Shown piece by piece: positions 46,849-55,491 of a DNA stretch of 64,000 nucleotides. How positions within the stretch are numbered: the stretch's first letter is position 1; the number at the start of each line of letters is the position of its first letter. The translations under genes were made by a program, and so were the position numbers. Source of the DNA: Candidatus Melainabacteria bacterium (GTDB taxonomy: Bacteria > Cyanobacteriota > Vampirovibrionia > Obscuribacterales > Obscuribacteraceae); the NCBI GenBank assembly GCA_003153555.1, contig PLZS01000060.1:1-64000 (forward strand), read 5' to 3'. The notes under the pieces are model-generated. The model saw only the letters and a program-made list of their open reading frames with translations, was not told the DNA's origin and did no database searches.

Positions 46849-48531
46849 CTAAAGTTGATATCGCTTGGTGAGAACTTGGAGTGTGCCCCCAAGTTCCTGC
46901 AGAGTCAGTGTGGCTTCTTCCACGCGTCTGATCGCAATTAGGTTTTGGGCCGTAGCATCCTTAATGCCGAGCATTGCGGTGGCCACTTGGTCAACGCCAG
47001 CTAGTTGTTGTTGGCTTGATACCGCGATTTGAGCAGCGGCGTTAGCTGATTCGATGACGCTATTTGCTAACGCAGATATCGCTTCTCCTGCCTGGTTGGA
47101 TTGGGTAACTGCCGCATCTACTGCTCGACTTCCTAATTCAGTTGCCATAGCTGCTGAATTGGTCGCCTGTTGGATTTCACCAAGGATCTTGCGCACTTGT
47201 GCGGTTGCTTGTTTCGATTGATCAGACATACTCTTAACTTCCTGAGCAACAACAGCGAAGCCGCGCCCGAGTTCACCGGCTTTCGCTGCCTCGATAGACG
47301 CATTGACGGCAAGCAAGTTGGATTGTTGGGCAAGATCATCTACAGTTGCAATAATTTCGACTATTGACTGACTCTTTTCACTTAAGCGCACCATGCTATC
47401 GGCAATCAGATCCATTTGTTCGCGAATGCGCTTCATGCCTTGGATCGTCTCCTCGGTCGACTTTCTTCCCATGCTCGAAATTTGGGCAGATTTTTGGGCG
47501 CTCTCGGCGACGTTTTTGGCCTTTTGGTTGGCGACGTGTGAGGTTTGTCGAACTTCTTCTACAGTTGTTGTGGTCTCAGTGACCGCTGTGGCGGTCTCAG
47601 TTGCTCCTGAGGCCGAATCCGATACTGAAGCCATTATGTTGCTGACTGCGTTCGATAAAACTTCCACGGCCGCTTTTATTTGGGACGTTGCTGCGGCCAT
47701 GTTCTCGACCATCGAAGCAAAGGCTTTTCCAAGAGCGTCATGTTCAGAACGAGGCTGCACATTGACACGCAAGTCACCTTGGGCAACGCGCTGTGCTGCC
47801 GAGGAAATATTTTGCAGCGAGGAAACCATACTGCTATATGCTCGAATAACTGAGCCGACTTCATCACTGCGGTTAGAATCGGGTAGTTGAACGCTAAGGT
47901 CACCTGCCGCTAACCGCTCAGACGCTTTAGTAAGCTCTTGCAGAGGTTTGGCAATTTCATCGCGCAAAATGAAAAAACAGAAAACTGCAAATGCAATAGA
48001 GACGAGTGCTACGCCGACTATGAAAACGCTTGCGCTTGCGTCCTGTTGATTGAGATTGAGCTGAGTGTATTGCTCAGAGAGCGGTTGGCAAATCGCGCGA
48101 ATTCTTTTGTAGCGATCCAGCTCAGGACCGCAAGCAAGTTTTTGAGCCAGAGGTAGTTGACCGGACTGGATGAACGAAGTGTACTGATTGATTCCGGATT
48201 GATATTCTGTAGCAAGTTGATTGAGCTCATCTAAATTTCCTGCCTCAGAATTTTGGCGCAGGGTAGACACTCTTCGCAGAATCTGGTCAGATAAACCGGG
48301 CAGGTCGCCAAGTGTAAGGTTCTTGCCACTGGCAGTATTCTGCATGTTAACCTGCGCTGCGCCAACTTCTTCGGCGACTCGTGTTAATTCATGTCCGAGT
48401 TGCACCCTTTTTGCACCTTCAACCTTTGTTGAAAGAGACGAACACGCGACTTCCGTGATCGTCAGGATGCAAATAATCATCGTCACGAAGCTCAAAAGCA
48501 ATTTGTGGCGTGTGGCTAAGTTCTTGAACAT
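46849..48531 (-). CDS. Methyl-accepting chemotaxis-type receptor with two HAMP domains
   Basis: 560 residues. Membrane helices at about 10-32 and 169-190 enclose a helical periplasmic sensor of about 135 residues (four-helix-bundle type, two Cys at 134 and 148). A first HAMP domain (about 191-243) is followed by a second HAMP-like segment (about 244-290, QRVAQGDLRVNVQP). The signalling domain has the hairpin tip DDLAQQSNLLAVNASIEAAK and GRGFAVVAQEV near 400-432. No C-terminal CheR-tethering pentapeptide is present. The only receptor gene in the locus, coded between cheW and cheA. Confidence 0.94.
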   Translation of the reverse strand: MFKNLATRHKLLLSFVTMIICILTITEVACSSLSTKVEGAKRVQLGHELTRVAEEVGAAQVNMQNTASGKNLTLGDLPGLSDQILRRVSTLRQNSEAGNLDELNQLATEYQSGINQYTSFIQSGQLPLAQKLACGPELDRYKRIRAICQPLSEQYTQLNLNQQDASASVFIVGVALVSIAFAVFCFFILRDEIAKPLQELTKASERLAAGDLSVQLPDSNRSDEVGSVIRAYSSMVSSLQNISSAAQRVAQGDLRVNVQPRSEHDALGKAFASMVENMAAATSQIKAAVEVLSNAVSNIMASVSDSASGATETATAVTETTTTVEEVRQTSHVANQKAKNVAESAQKSAQISSMGRKSTEETIQGMKRIREQMDLIADSMVRLSEKSQSIVEIIATVDDLAQQSNLLAVNASIEAAKAGELGRGFAVVAQEVKSMSDQSKQATAQVRKILGEIQQATNSAAMATELGSRAVDAAVTQSNQAGEAISALANSVIESANAAAQIAVSSQQQLAGVDQVATAMLGIKDATAQNLIAIRRVEEATLTLQELGGTLQVLTKRYQL

Positions 48532-48556
48532 GCCTAACTTTTCCTCTTGTTCACGC

Positions 48557-49129
48557 TCAGTCGGTCACTTCTTCGTTCACCAGCAACTCACTATCTTGTA
48601 GCATTTTTTCGACGTCAAGTATGGTTACACGATCGGTTGTAATACCACGCAGAAATTTGGCGCGTTTTCCAGCCAAACTCGGCAAAGAAAGTTGAATCGA
48701 TGAATGGTCGATATTACGAACACCTGTGACCTCATCGGCGGTGAATCCGAGGACGACGTCTCCGTGCTCTACGATGATCACCTTATTGAAAACAGAAAAT
48801 TCTGCTTGCGGCAATTCGAAAAAGCGTCGAATATCTATAATGACAATTATTTGTCCGCGCAGACTGATCACTCCAACTACGAAGCTGGGTGCGGACGGTA
48901 ATTTAGTAACGTCTTTAAGATAAAGAACCTCTCTGATATCGCTAGTTTGCACAGCATATGTTTCGCCAGAGAGAATGAATTGCACAACCTCAACTAAATC
49001 AGTTTTGTCTTCTTCCTTAAGGCGTGGTTTGGCGAGCACCCGGGCCCGCGCTTTCAGCACGGCTCGTTTCATGAACACCAAAATGTTTCTGTGTTCTTGA
49101 TCCAGTTGTGGATTGTTTGGTGTTTCCAT
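48557..49129 (-). CDS. cheW: CheW-type coupling protein (second copy)
   Basis: 190 residues. After about 40 extra basic N-terminal residues comes one CheW domain: VQFILSGETYAVQTSDIREV, VVGVISLRGQIIVIIDIRRF and VLGFTADEVTGV. Couples receptor to CheA. It is longer than the usual 150-170 residues because of the N-terminal extension, which may bind another partner. Two bases after cheR and 25 before the receptor gene; comparable to WspD. Confidence 0.93.
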   Translation of the reverse strand: METPNNPQLDQEHRNILVFMKRAVLKARARVLAKPRLKEEDKTDLVEVVQFILSGETYAVQTSDIREVLYLKDVTKLPSAPSFVVGVISLRGQIIVIIDIRRFFELPQAEFSVFNKVIIVEHGDVVLGFTADEVTGVRNIDHSSIQLSLPSLAGKRAKFLRGITTDRVTILDVEKMLQDSELLVNEEVTD

Positions 49130-49131
49130 GA

Positions 49132-50550
49132 TTAACGCGTCGCATCTGCCATTAGTGAGCTTACAATAACTCTCATGCCACTTGCTGTCGTACCTTCAGA
49201 TTCAGGTAAAATGTCGTTGTCGTGATAATTGTTGAGCAGTTTCAAAGCGGTTTTAAAATGGCGCTGTGCGTCTTTATCGTGACCGGTTTGGCGAAGCAAT
49301 ATCCCTAAGTTAAACTCAGCCACCACGAAGTTTGAGTCCATCAGCAGAGACTGCCGCAATGAATGCATCGCTTCGACTGTTGCACCTTGTTCTTGTAAAA
49401 TGGTGGCACGTAGATAGTGCGTTGCCGCATTCAAACGATTGGCTTTTATCGCCCGGTCACACCACTTGAGAGCATTTTTCAAGTCACTGTGATTCGCCAA
49501 GCTCTTTGCTAAAAGAACTAGTGAGGAGAAGTCACCTCCATTGCGGCAGCGTTCGAGAAGCACCTCGGCAGCCTCCTGATATAAGGCGCGATTATAAAAG
49601 GACTGAGCCTCTTCCAACGAGGGCATGGGTTCCGTGATTGACTTGATGTGATCTGTCGCATCGGTGACGGTAACTTCTCCTGAATCTACGAGATTATGCG
49701 GTGTCAATTGATTTGATTTTCGCAAAATTATCGCACCCGGTCTGTGTAGTGAATGGAATCCTACATCAGTTGTGACCGGAAGCTCGTTGGGGCTAACAAA
49801 TAAATGTCCATCGGTGATCAAGCAATTGTTCAAGCGAGAAATGATTTGCTTGGCATGGTCTATGCTGAAATAGATGAGCACGTTGCGGCAGAAAATAATG
49901 TCCATACAGCTGTAGGTGGGCTCCGATAAAAGCTCTGATTCAGCCAAATTCATCCATTCAAACTGCACCATTTTTTTGATTTCGGGATCAATTTGGTACC
50001 GTCCATTTTTCCTTTGAGTAAAATATTGTTCCTTGAAATTTTCTGGAGTAGCACGAAATGACCATTCGCCATAAGAGCCTTCCGCAGCCCGTTTCAGGAA
50101 GGTCTGGTTTATATCCGTAGCCAAAATTTTGATCTGCCAATTATCTATATCTGGTATCATTTTTTTCAAAATCATGGCAATTGAGTATGGCTCTTCGCCA
50201 GTGCAACAGGCAGCGCTCCATATTCTCAGAAATTTGGCATGTTTTCGCGCACCAATTAAGTGCGGCAAAATTTCTTCCTCGAGAACTAAAAACGCTTTCG
50301 GATCCCTAAAAAAATAGGTCTCGCCTACGGTGAGAAAGTCGGCGAGCAGCTCAATCTGTTCACGATCTAGACTATCTGATAGGAGCCATTCTGCAAATTC
50401 GTCTAAATCATCAAAATCAAACGCTTCTGCCAACACGGTCATCTTTTTTTTCAGATCAATAAGGCGGTCGGTAGAAAAATTGATTCCCATGTGCTGGGCA
50501 AGATGCTCGCTCAATTTGATCAAGGCTTCACTCGTCAACTCGTTTTTCAC
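49132..50550 (-). CDS. cheR: CheR methyltransferase with C-terminal TPR domain (WspC-like)
   Basis: 472 residues, GTG start. CheR N-domain followed by the SAM-binding domain with TVGETYFFRDP (75-85), WSAACCTGEEPYSIAM, ILATDIN and DIIFCRNVLIYF. Residues about 305-445 are three to four TPR units (YNRALYQEAAEVLLERC, LKNALKWCDRAIKANRLNAA). Methylates receptor glutamates; TPR-fused CheR proteins are typical of Wsp/Frz-like non-motility systems, where the repeats help find receptors that lack the tethering pentapeptide, as the one here does. Confidence 0.94.
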   Translation of the reverse strand: MKNELTSEALIKLSEHLAQHMGINFSTDRLIDLKKKMTVLAEAFDFDDLDEFAEWLLSDSLDREQIELLADFLTVGETYFFRDPKAFLVLEEEILPHLIGARKHAKFLRIWSAACCTGEEPYSIAMILKKMIPDIDNWQIKILATDINQTFLKRAAEGSYGEWSFRATPENFKEQYFTQRKNGRYQIDPEIKKMVQFEWMNLAESELLSEPTYSCMDIIFCRNVLIYFSIDHAKQIISRLNNCLITDGHLFVSPNELPVTTDVGFHSLHRPGAIILRKSNQLTPHNLVDSGEVTVTDATDHIKSITEPMPSLEEAQSFYNRALYQEAAEVLLERCRNGGDFSSLVLLAKSLANHSDLKNALKWCDRAIKANRLNAATHYLRATILQEQGATVEAMHSLRQSLLMDSNFVVAEFNLGILLRQTGHDKDAQRHFKTALKLLNNYHDNDILPESEGTTASGMRVIVSSLMADATR

Positions 50551-50552
50551 TG

Positions 50553-51014
50553 TTAATCATCGTCCAAGTGCAGTGCTGATCTTAGTTTGGCTTCCTCTGT
50601 GGCAGAGAGGAAATCAGTTAGCTCATGAATAAGGATAGATTCGTGTTCGCTATTAATTACTTGTCGATCCGGTTCACCCTCTGAGGAAACCGCAGAAATT
50701 CGATCAGCAGGTATTTGAATAATGCCTTGGACTTCATCGACAAGTAGGGCGAACTGTCGATCTTCCGAATTCGCGATCACAAGTTGGTCTGAAAGCTCCA
50801 TATCTCGCTCTCGCAGATTTAATTTCTTACGCAAGTTCAAGGCAACAATGATCGCACCATGAACGTTAATGAGCCCCAATACTGTCTCCGGCGCGTCGTA
50901 AAGGGGAGTGATTTCAACCGCCGAGTAGACTTGCTCGACGAGGCTAAGTCTTAGTGCCAGTTTATGGTCATCGACTGAAACTATTAGAAACTGGATTTGG
51001 TTCAATGCAGTCAT
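50553..51014 (-). CDS. cheW: CheW-type coupling protein (first copy)
   Basis: 153 residues forming a single CheW domain: FLIVSVDDHKLALRLSLVEQ, VLGLINVHGAIIVALNLRKK and FALLVDEVQGI. First gene of the seven-gene chemosensory operon; the next gene starts two bases after its stop. The array of palindromic repeats lies 74-216 bp upstream of its start. Comparable to WspB. Confidence 0.92.
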   Translation of the reverse strand: MTALNQIQFLIVSVDDHKLALRLSLVEQVYSAVEITPLYDAPETVLGLINVHGAIIVALNLRKKLNLRERDMELSDQLVIANSEDRQFALLVDEVQGIIQIPADRISAVSSEGEPDRQVINSEHESILIHELTDFLSATEEAKLRSALHLDDD

Positions 51015-51087
51015 AAGAGTATATTTCCCTGAAATCTCATGCCATCCCTGGAGGGAGACGAGATTGCCAATATTGCAAAATGATTTG

Positions 51088-51230
51088 CTCTGAACTTAAG
51101 CCGATATCGGTTGAGAGTTCAGAGCGCCTCATTCAAACCGATATCAGATTGAGTATTTCAGATCGCTGATTTTAAGGCGATATCGGTTAAGGATTTCAGG
51201 TCATGGATCTAAACCGATATCGGTTTAGAT
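51088..51230. repeat. Array of four palindromic repeats upstream of the chemosensory operon
   Basis: Four palindromes centred at 51105/6, 51142/3, 51181/2 and 51218/9 (spacing 37, 39, 37 bp). The last is a perfect 24-bp palindrome (51207-51230) around the core CTAAACCGATATCGGTTTAG; the others are degenerate (core GCCGATATCGG, ACCGATATCAG, GGCGATATCGG). The first is flanked by CTCTGAACT (51088-51096) and AGTTCAGAG (51116-51124), extending its symmetry. It lies in the 417-bp gene-free space between cheW and the divergent HAD gene, so it could carry operators, but the same unit also occurs at gene ends elsewhere. Confidence 0.88.
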
Positions 51231-51354
51231 TTTGGGACTGGACTCGGCGTGGACTTAAGCCACTAAATTCGACTTTCAGCGCTTCGACTCTGTGGCGAGA
51301 ATGGTCTTGAAACCATTAAATCTGGAAGAAAGAGCGTGTTTCATCACTGAAAAT

Positions 51355-51414
51355 GGGATTTCCACGGTATCCCTGCCTGTCCCGGCCCACCATAATCCGG
51401 GGCACAGGAATCCC
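51355..51414 (+). promoter_or_regulatory. Imperfect hairpin in the leader of the HAD-domain gene
   Basis: CCTGTCCCGG at 51376-51385 pairs with CCGGG (51397-51401) and ACAGG (51404-51408) with a two-base bulge; outside it GGGATT (51355-51360) pairs with AATCCC (51409-51414) across an internal bulge. The structure ends 17 bases before the ATG at 51432, so it would sit in the mRNA leader. It could affect translation or stability; no T-run follows, so it is not an intrinsic terminator. No known riboswitch pattern was recognised. Confidence 0.4.
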
Positions 51415-51431
51415 AAAAGTGAGCGAGCACA

Positions 51432-52961
51432 ATGGAACAGGGCTTTTTAAAGCGAGAGTCAGCCGTTTTAACAGATGGCATTGGTCAAGGACTACAGGAC
51501 GCTGTAACAACTACTTGGACCGACTTCCAGCAGGCCAAGAAAGACTTCACGAGCAACCCTGTCGCTGCGACCGCCACCTTTTTAGAGAATCACTGGCAAG
51601 ATGCCGTTGTCGGTGCGGCAATTACAATAGCCAACCCGCGAGGTTGGGCAAATGCTGCTCTCATGGCTTATGCTACACGTGGTCTGTGGACTTCCACCGC
51701 CTCCGCCGTCTATCAGGCTGGCGACTCCAACGCAGATATGGGCAAAGTAACTGGCGATCTACGTAAGACCGTTTCTCATGAGGGATCGGCGTTTCTTTCC
51801 TCAATGCCGCTTGCTCTTGCCGGGGGCATGGTGGGTAAAAGCACGGCCAATGCGGTCTTCGGCAAAGACATGGGCGCAATAGACATGCTCACTGGCAAAG
51901 TGACTAGCGCGGAGGTGAAAGCAAATCTCTGGAATGTCGCCGATACAATCAAGCCCCCGAAGTTGAAGTTATTGGTCACTGACATTGACGGGACCATGGG
52001 TCCCTTTACCGACTATTTCGCTCCTGCAATTCGCGAGAACGTGGCCAAAATTAGCGCCCAGCAGCAAATTCCTGAACTCGAGGTCTACCAAAAGATAGGC
52101 GGAGTGATGGATAAGTATCGCACTCACGATTATCCATGGAGTTTGGAGCAGTCGGGATTGCTGGAAAGATTCAAGATGACACCGGAGCAATTCACCAAGA
52201 GCGTTGTTGAGCCATTTTGGAAAGTAATGGACGAGCGACGAGGAGAATTACTGAAGCCATTTGATGGAGTGCCGCAGACGTTAGATACTCTCCACGCCAA
52301 TGGTGTACGGATCATTGCCCGCACGGATGCCCCTTATTTTATTGGACTGGCTCGCTTGCATACGATGGATTTGGCCAGTCGAATGGACGAATTTTACGCG
52401 ATGGATACACCTCATCCGAACCCGGCATCGTTTTCAGATCCTAGCTTGATTGAAAGCGGTAAAAAGCGTGTTGCTGACTTTATGAATGCTGATAAGCCTT
52501 TTGCTCTGACCGAAGTTCTACCTAAATCTCAAGAAAAACCGCACTTAGGCAATCTTCAAGAGAGAATGAATGATTTAGGTGTTAGGCGGAGTCAAACAGC
52601 CATGTTTGGAGACAGTCGAATCAAGGATGGTGGACTGGCAGAAGCCGCTGGAATCAAGTTCTTCTACGCCAAGTTTGGCGCCCACCCGGCTGCTGAATAT
52701 CAAGACATATTTGCCAAGCTTTCCTCTGGTAAAGAGAGCGGACCAGCTACTTCGCTGCCAGATACGATGGCTGCCCCCAGAAAAGTTTATCCACCCATAT
52801 ATCGAACTGCCGCGAGCTATTCTGAGGTTCTCGATTTGCTAAATCCTAAACGGGACTGGGGTGCCATCCGATCTGGAATAGCCGATAATGCCCTTGTTGT
52901 TCCATCCTTCAAGCCGCTGGCCGCGTACTCCTTGCCCGTTGATCACCAGGAAAACAAGTAA
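51432..52961 (+). CDS. HAD-superfamily hydrolase with unknown N-terminal domain
   Basis: 509 residues. Residues about 1-165 are Ala/Gly-rich with weakly hydrophobic helices (AAITIANPRGWANAALMAYA), possibly peripheral to the membrane. The HAD domain follows with all four motifs: VTDIDGT (Asp184, Asp186), IIARTDAP (Thr298), Lys369 in QEKPHLGN, and MFGDSRIKDG (Asp394). A large cap of about 90 residues lies between motifs I and II. It is therefore probably an active phosphatase; the substrate is unknown. The gene is divergent from the chemosensory operon. The role of the N-terminal domain is not known. Confidence 0.8.
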   Translation: MEQGFLKRESAVLTDGIGQGLQDAVTTTWTDFQQAKKDFTSNPVAATATFLENHWQDAVVGAAITIANPRGWANAALMAYATRGLWTSTASAVYQAGDSNADMGKVTGDLRKTVSHEGSAFLSSMPLALAGGMVGKSTANAVFGKDMGAIDMLTGKVTSAEVKANLWNVADTIKPPKLKLLVTDIDGTMGPFTDYFAPAIRENVAKISAQQQIPELEVYQKIGGVMDKYRTHDYPWSLEQSGLLERFKMTPEQFTKSVVEPFWKVMDERRGELLKPFDGVPQTLDTLHANGVRIIARTDAPYFIGLARLHTMDLASRMDEFYAMDTPHPNPASFSDPSLIESGKKRVADFMNADKPFALTEVLPKSQEKPHLGNLQERMNDLGVRRSQTAMFGDSRIKDGGLAEAAGIKFFYAKFGAHPAAEYQDIFAKLSSGKESGPATSLPDTMAAPRKVYPPIYRTAASYSEVLDLLNPKRDWGAIRSGIADNALVVPSFKPLAAYSLPVDHQENK

Positions 52962-53055
52962 CCGTTAACAGAATCGCTTATGGACATCTGCATCAAGACG
53001 CACGATGTGGTTGGGTGCCTCTATAATGTCGTCATAGCACCACATCGACTAACTA

Positions 53056-54267
53056 ATGGCAGACAAATCAGACCAAACATCATTTGAGCCGGAACAAGAG
53101 AAGCCTCTGGTCAACAGTCTGCCTTTCGTCAATATGCCAATTGATGCCGCGGTCGAGGCTGCCGTAGATGCAGCCGCATTAGAATCCAAGTTTGACGCTG
53201 GCACTGACCTTCGTCCCTGCCCAGATTGCCAAACGCTCCTCAAGCCATGGCAGGTTACCTGTCATAAGTGCGGTCGTAGTCACGCAAAAAATATCGATGT
53301 TCCTCGTGCTGAAGTGGAAGAAGTGGTGCATCAAGCCGCTGAACTCGAAGAGTCTTATCGAGATTGGCTTGCAAAAGGCAATGCAGCGCTTACGAGTGAA
53401 AGTTATGGTGAAGCGCAGTCGTGTTTTTTAGAAGCCCTGGCGCGTAGTAAAGCTTTACCGAATCCCCATAGTCGCGAAATCGAGGTTAGGAAAGGATTGG
53501 CCAAATCGCTGGAAAAACTCGAAAAGAAGAGAGAAGCAACGGAACAATATATGTTGTTATCTCAATTGAATAGAGAAGCTCGCGCTGATCAAGCTGACGA
53601 GTTTACAAAACGGGCACGGCAATTGAGTCTTTCAACGATGGATATTCTCTCTGCGGTTGACAAGAATGCCTCGTTCAGACCGCCAGTCGGCAGCGAAATC
53701 AAATTGGCACCATTATATTGCGGTCAATGTAAAAGGATATTGTTGGAGGCTGAAATTTATCACGTTCGCAAAGGGCGAGTTAATCGAGTGCGCTGCTTTT
53801 GTGGTGCGGAAGGAATGCCCCTGGTGCGCAGTGACGCCAAACATTTGCGCGCTTTGAAAACAGCCTCAGCTGTTCGTAAGCGTAAATCTCAGCTCATTCA
53901 AGCAGCATCAGACCAACTGCTTGAGGGACGACAGAAGCATACTGCTATGGTGTTCGCGGCAGTGCTTGGTAATTTTGGTGTGCACAAATTTTACTTGGGC
54001 GAAAAGGTGCCGGGTATGATCTATTTGTGCATGTGCTGGACGGGCGTTCCCGCCGTGATTGGATGGTTTGAAGCGATCAATTATTCGCAAATGTCTCGTG
54101 TCACTTTTAACTTGATGTATAACATTGAGCAAGTTATTAAACTACTTCCGAATGAAGAAGAAGAAGGTTTACAGATAGATCACTCTGATGTTTTTTCGAT
54201 GGAAGTTGGAGAAGAAGAACCAGAGGATTTTGTCGATCAGTTTACCAGTAAGGAGAATCAACGGTGA
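53056..54267 (+). CDS. Zinc-ribbon, TPR and TM2-domain membrane protein
   Basis: 403 residues: zinc ribbon at about 54-73 (CPDCQ and CHKCG), TPR-like helices at about 95-185, a second cysteine pair set (YCGQCKR near 222 and RCFCGAE near 246) resembling another zinc ribbon, and a TM2 domain at about 290-345 (VLGNFGVHKFYLGEKVPGMIY with two membrane helices). The C-terminal 55 residues are highly acidic. TM2 proteins are small membrane proteins of unclear function; the combination with two zinc ribbons and TPR is unusual. It overlaps the pterin dehydratase gene by four bases. Confidence 0.8.
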   Translation: MADKSDQTSFEPEQEKPLVNSLPFVNMPIDAAVEAAVDAAALESKFDAGTDLRPCPDCQTLLKPWQVTCHKCGRSHAKNIDVPRAEVEEVVHQAAELEESYRDWLAKGNAALTSESYGEAQSCFLEALARSKALPNPHSREIEVRKGLAKSLEKLEKKREATEQYMLLSQLNREARADQADEFTKRARQLSLSTMDILSAVDKNASFRPPVGSEIKLAPLYCGQCKRILLEAEIYHVRKGRVNRVRCFCGAEGMPLVRSDAKHLRALKTASAVRKRKSQLIQAASDQLLEGRQKHTAMVFAAVLGNFGVHKFYLGEKVPGMIYLCMCWTGVPAVIGWFEAINYSQMSRVTFNLMYNIEQVIKLLPNEEEEGLQIDHSDVFSMEVGEEEPEDFVDQFTSKENQR

Positions 54268-54608
54268 CTTTGTCCGAGAAAACTTGTCAGCCTTGTCGTG
54301 GTGATATGCTTGCGTTAACGGCTGATGAAATAAAGCCACTTCTTTTGCAAGTTGATAAATGGCATTGCGAAAATGATCAAAAGATCTTCAAGAGCTATAA
54401 GTTTGAAAACTTCAAGCAATCCATGGATCTGGCAACCAAAGTTGCTGCAATCGCTCAAAAAGAGAATCATCATCCTGACTTAATCGTGCGTTGGGGCGAA
54501 CTGCGCATCGAAATCTGGACGCATATTTGTCACGGCTTAACCGAGAACGATTTTATTCTTGCCTCTAAAATCGATAAATGCGCTACTGGTGTGCCCGCGG
54601 GTAAATAA
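54264..54608 (+). CDS. Pterin-4a-carbinolamine dehydratase
   Basis: 114 residues with the PCD/DCoH signature ENHHPDLIV and WTHICHGLTENDFILASKID; the His-His pair and the last His are the active-site residues of the family. It dehydrates 4a-hydroxy-tetrahydropterins, recycling pterin cofactor after aromatic amino-acid hydroxylases, or supports molybdopterin-related chemistry. GTG start at 54264 within the overlap GTGA, with AAGGAG upstream. No hydroxylase gene is in the window; a QueD/PTPS-like gene lies at 63491. Confidence 0.93.
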   Translation: MTLSEKTCQPCRGDMLALTADEIKPLLLQVDKWHCENDQKIFKSYKFENFKQSMDLATKVAAIAQKENHHPDLIVRWGELRIEIWTHICHGLTENDFILASKIDKCATGVPAGK

Positions 54609-54651
54609 ACCAAGACAAGCGAAGTGAAACACCTTACGGGAAACAATCGGT

Positions 54652-54678
54652 AAAAAAACAAGCCCGCATGTGCTTGCT
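54652..54678 (-). terminator. Rho-independent terminator after the receiver-like gene
   Basis: On the minus strand AGCAAGC and GCTTGTT form a seven-base-pair stem (one G-T pair) around an eight-base loop, followed by a run of T (A-run at 54652-54658 on the plus strand). It starts 28 bases after the stop of the minus-strand gene ending at 54706. Confidence 0.75.
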
Positions 54679-54705
54679 AAGTGAATGCCAGCTGTACTGA
54701 TACCG

Positions 54706-55386
54706 TTAGTGGTTCATGATCATTACACCGACTACTACGAGCACCATGATGATCATGATCGCTGGTAGCAACCAATTCGGCAATGAAGCAAAAACGCTAT
54801 TGGGATCGCCTTCTGTAGTCAGGTTTCGAGCTTTGCGTAAACTGCTTCCAGTTGCCTTTTCGGCGGCTGGAGCGCTAGTGGTTCGTTCTGTTCGTCCTTG
54901 TGCGATCGATCCTTGCCCCGCTGGTAGTGCTTGTAAGTTGTCCTGAGTGGCACTGGGACGACTGGATGCTAATGGTGCCTGGGGCGGTGCACCAGCAGCC
55001 GCGGTTGTGGCGGTGTGTTCCTTGGAATTGATGCGTCCAATTGCAGGAGGTAGTAATTGGGCTGCTCCCGGCATGTCTAGATACTCTACGGCTCCCAGTT
55101 GCATGGCCGTTTTGACTAAATCAGCTTGCAAAGTTTCATAGCTAACCAGATAGTGCACCTTGGGGTACTTTTCTCTTAGTTCTCCAAGCAAAGCCAGACC
55201 TTTTTGCGGGTCTGGAGCTAATTCAAGCCAGATCACTTTAATGCCCTGTTGGAGAGTCTGTTGGCTTGCCGCTTGCCGACTGACTGTGCCAAGCAGGATC
55301 AGCGAAGGCTGAGCTGAGATCAGACCCTCAATTTCCTCTTTTTTGCCTGCGGCGTTGTCGCAGACAACTATTGTAGGTAAGTTCAC
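54706..55386 (-). CDS. Tail-anchored receiver-like protein with Glu at the phosphorylation site
   Basis: 226 residues, GTG start. Residues 4-118 have the alternating pattern of a response-regulator receiver (TIVVCDNAAG, VIWLELAPDPQKGLALL, LQADLVKTAMQLGAVEYLDMP), closest to the N-terminal pseudo-receiver of CpaE/TadZ. The phosphoacceptor position holds Glu55 instead of Asp. A Pro/Ala/Ser/Gln linker (about 120-195) leads to one C-terminal membrane helix (about 203-223) with a three-residue tail, so it is tail-anchored with the receiver in the cytoplasm. No CpaE ATPase domain is present. The same-strand 787-residue gene upstream may be a partner. Confidence 0.72.
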   Translation of the reverse strand: MNLPTIVVCDNAAGKKEEIEGLISAQPSLILLGTVSRQAASQQTLQQGIKVIWLELAPDPQKGLALLGELREKYPKVHYLVSYETLQADLVKTAMQLGAVEYLDMPGAAQLLPPAIGRINSKEHTATTAAAGAPPQAPLASSRPSATQDNLQALPAGQGSIAQGRTERTTSAPAAEKATGSSLRKARNLTTEGDPNSVFASLPNWLLPAIMIIMVLVVVGVMIMNH

Positions 55387-55491
55387 TGGTTTGCTACCCC
55401 GTCATGGTATCAAATACGGTGCACGATCAAACCCGACGATGTCGACACATCTCGCATTTAATTAGTGTCACACATTTCATGGCGAACTGTA

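Noticed and set aside
51011-51046. Promoter with -10 TATACT just before the cheW start
   Set aside because: The box lies so close to the ATG that the transcript would begin inside the gene; not compatible with the chosen start.
51088-51230. CRISPR-like array
   Set aside because: Repeats are divergent palindromes with spacing near 37-39 bp and very short gaps, only four units, no cas genes and related copies dispersed elsewhere.
51432-52961. Toxin or phage-type effector because of the large N-terminal domain
   Set aside because: All four HAD motifs are intact and nothing around it resembles a toxin-immunity pair or phage genes.
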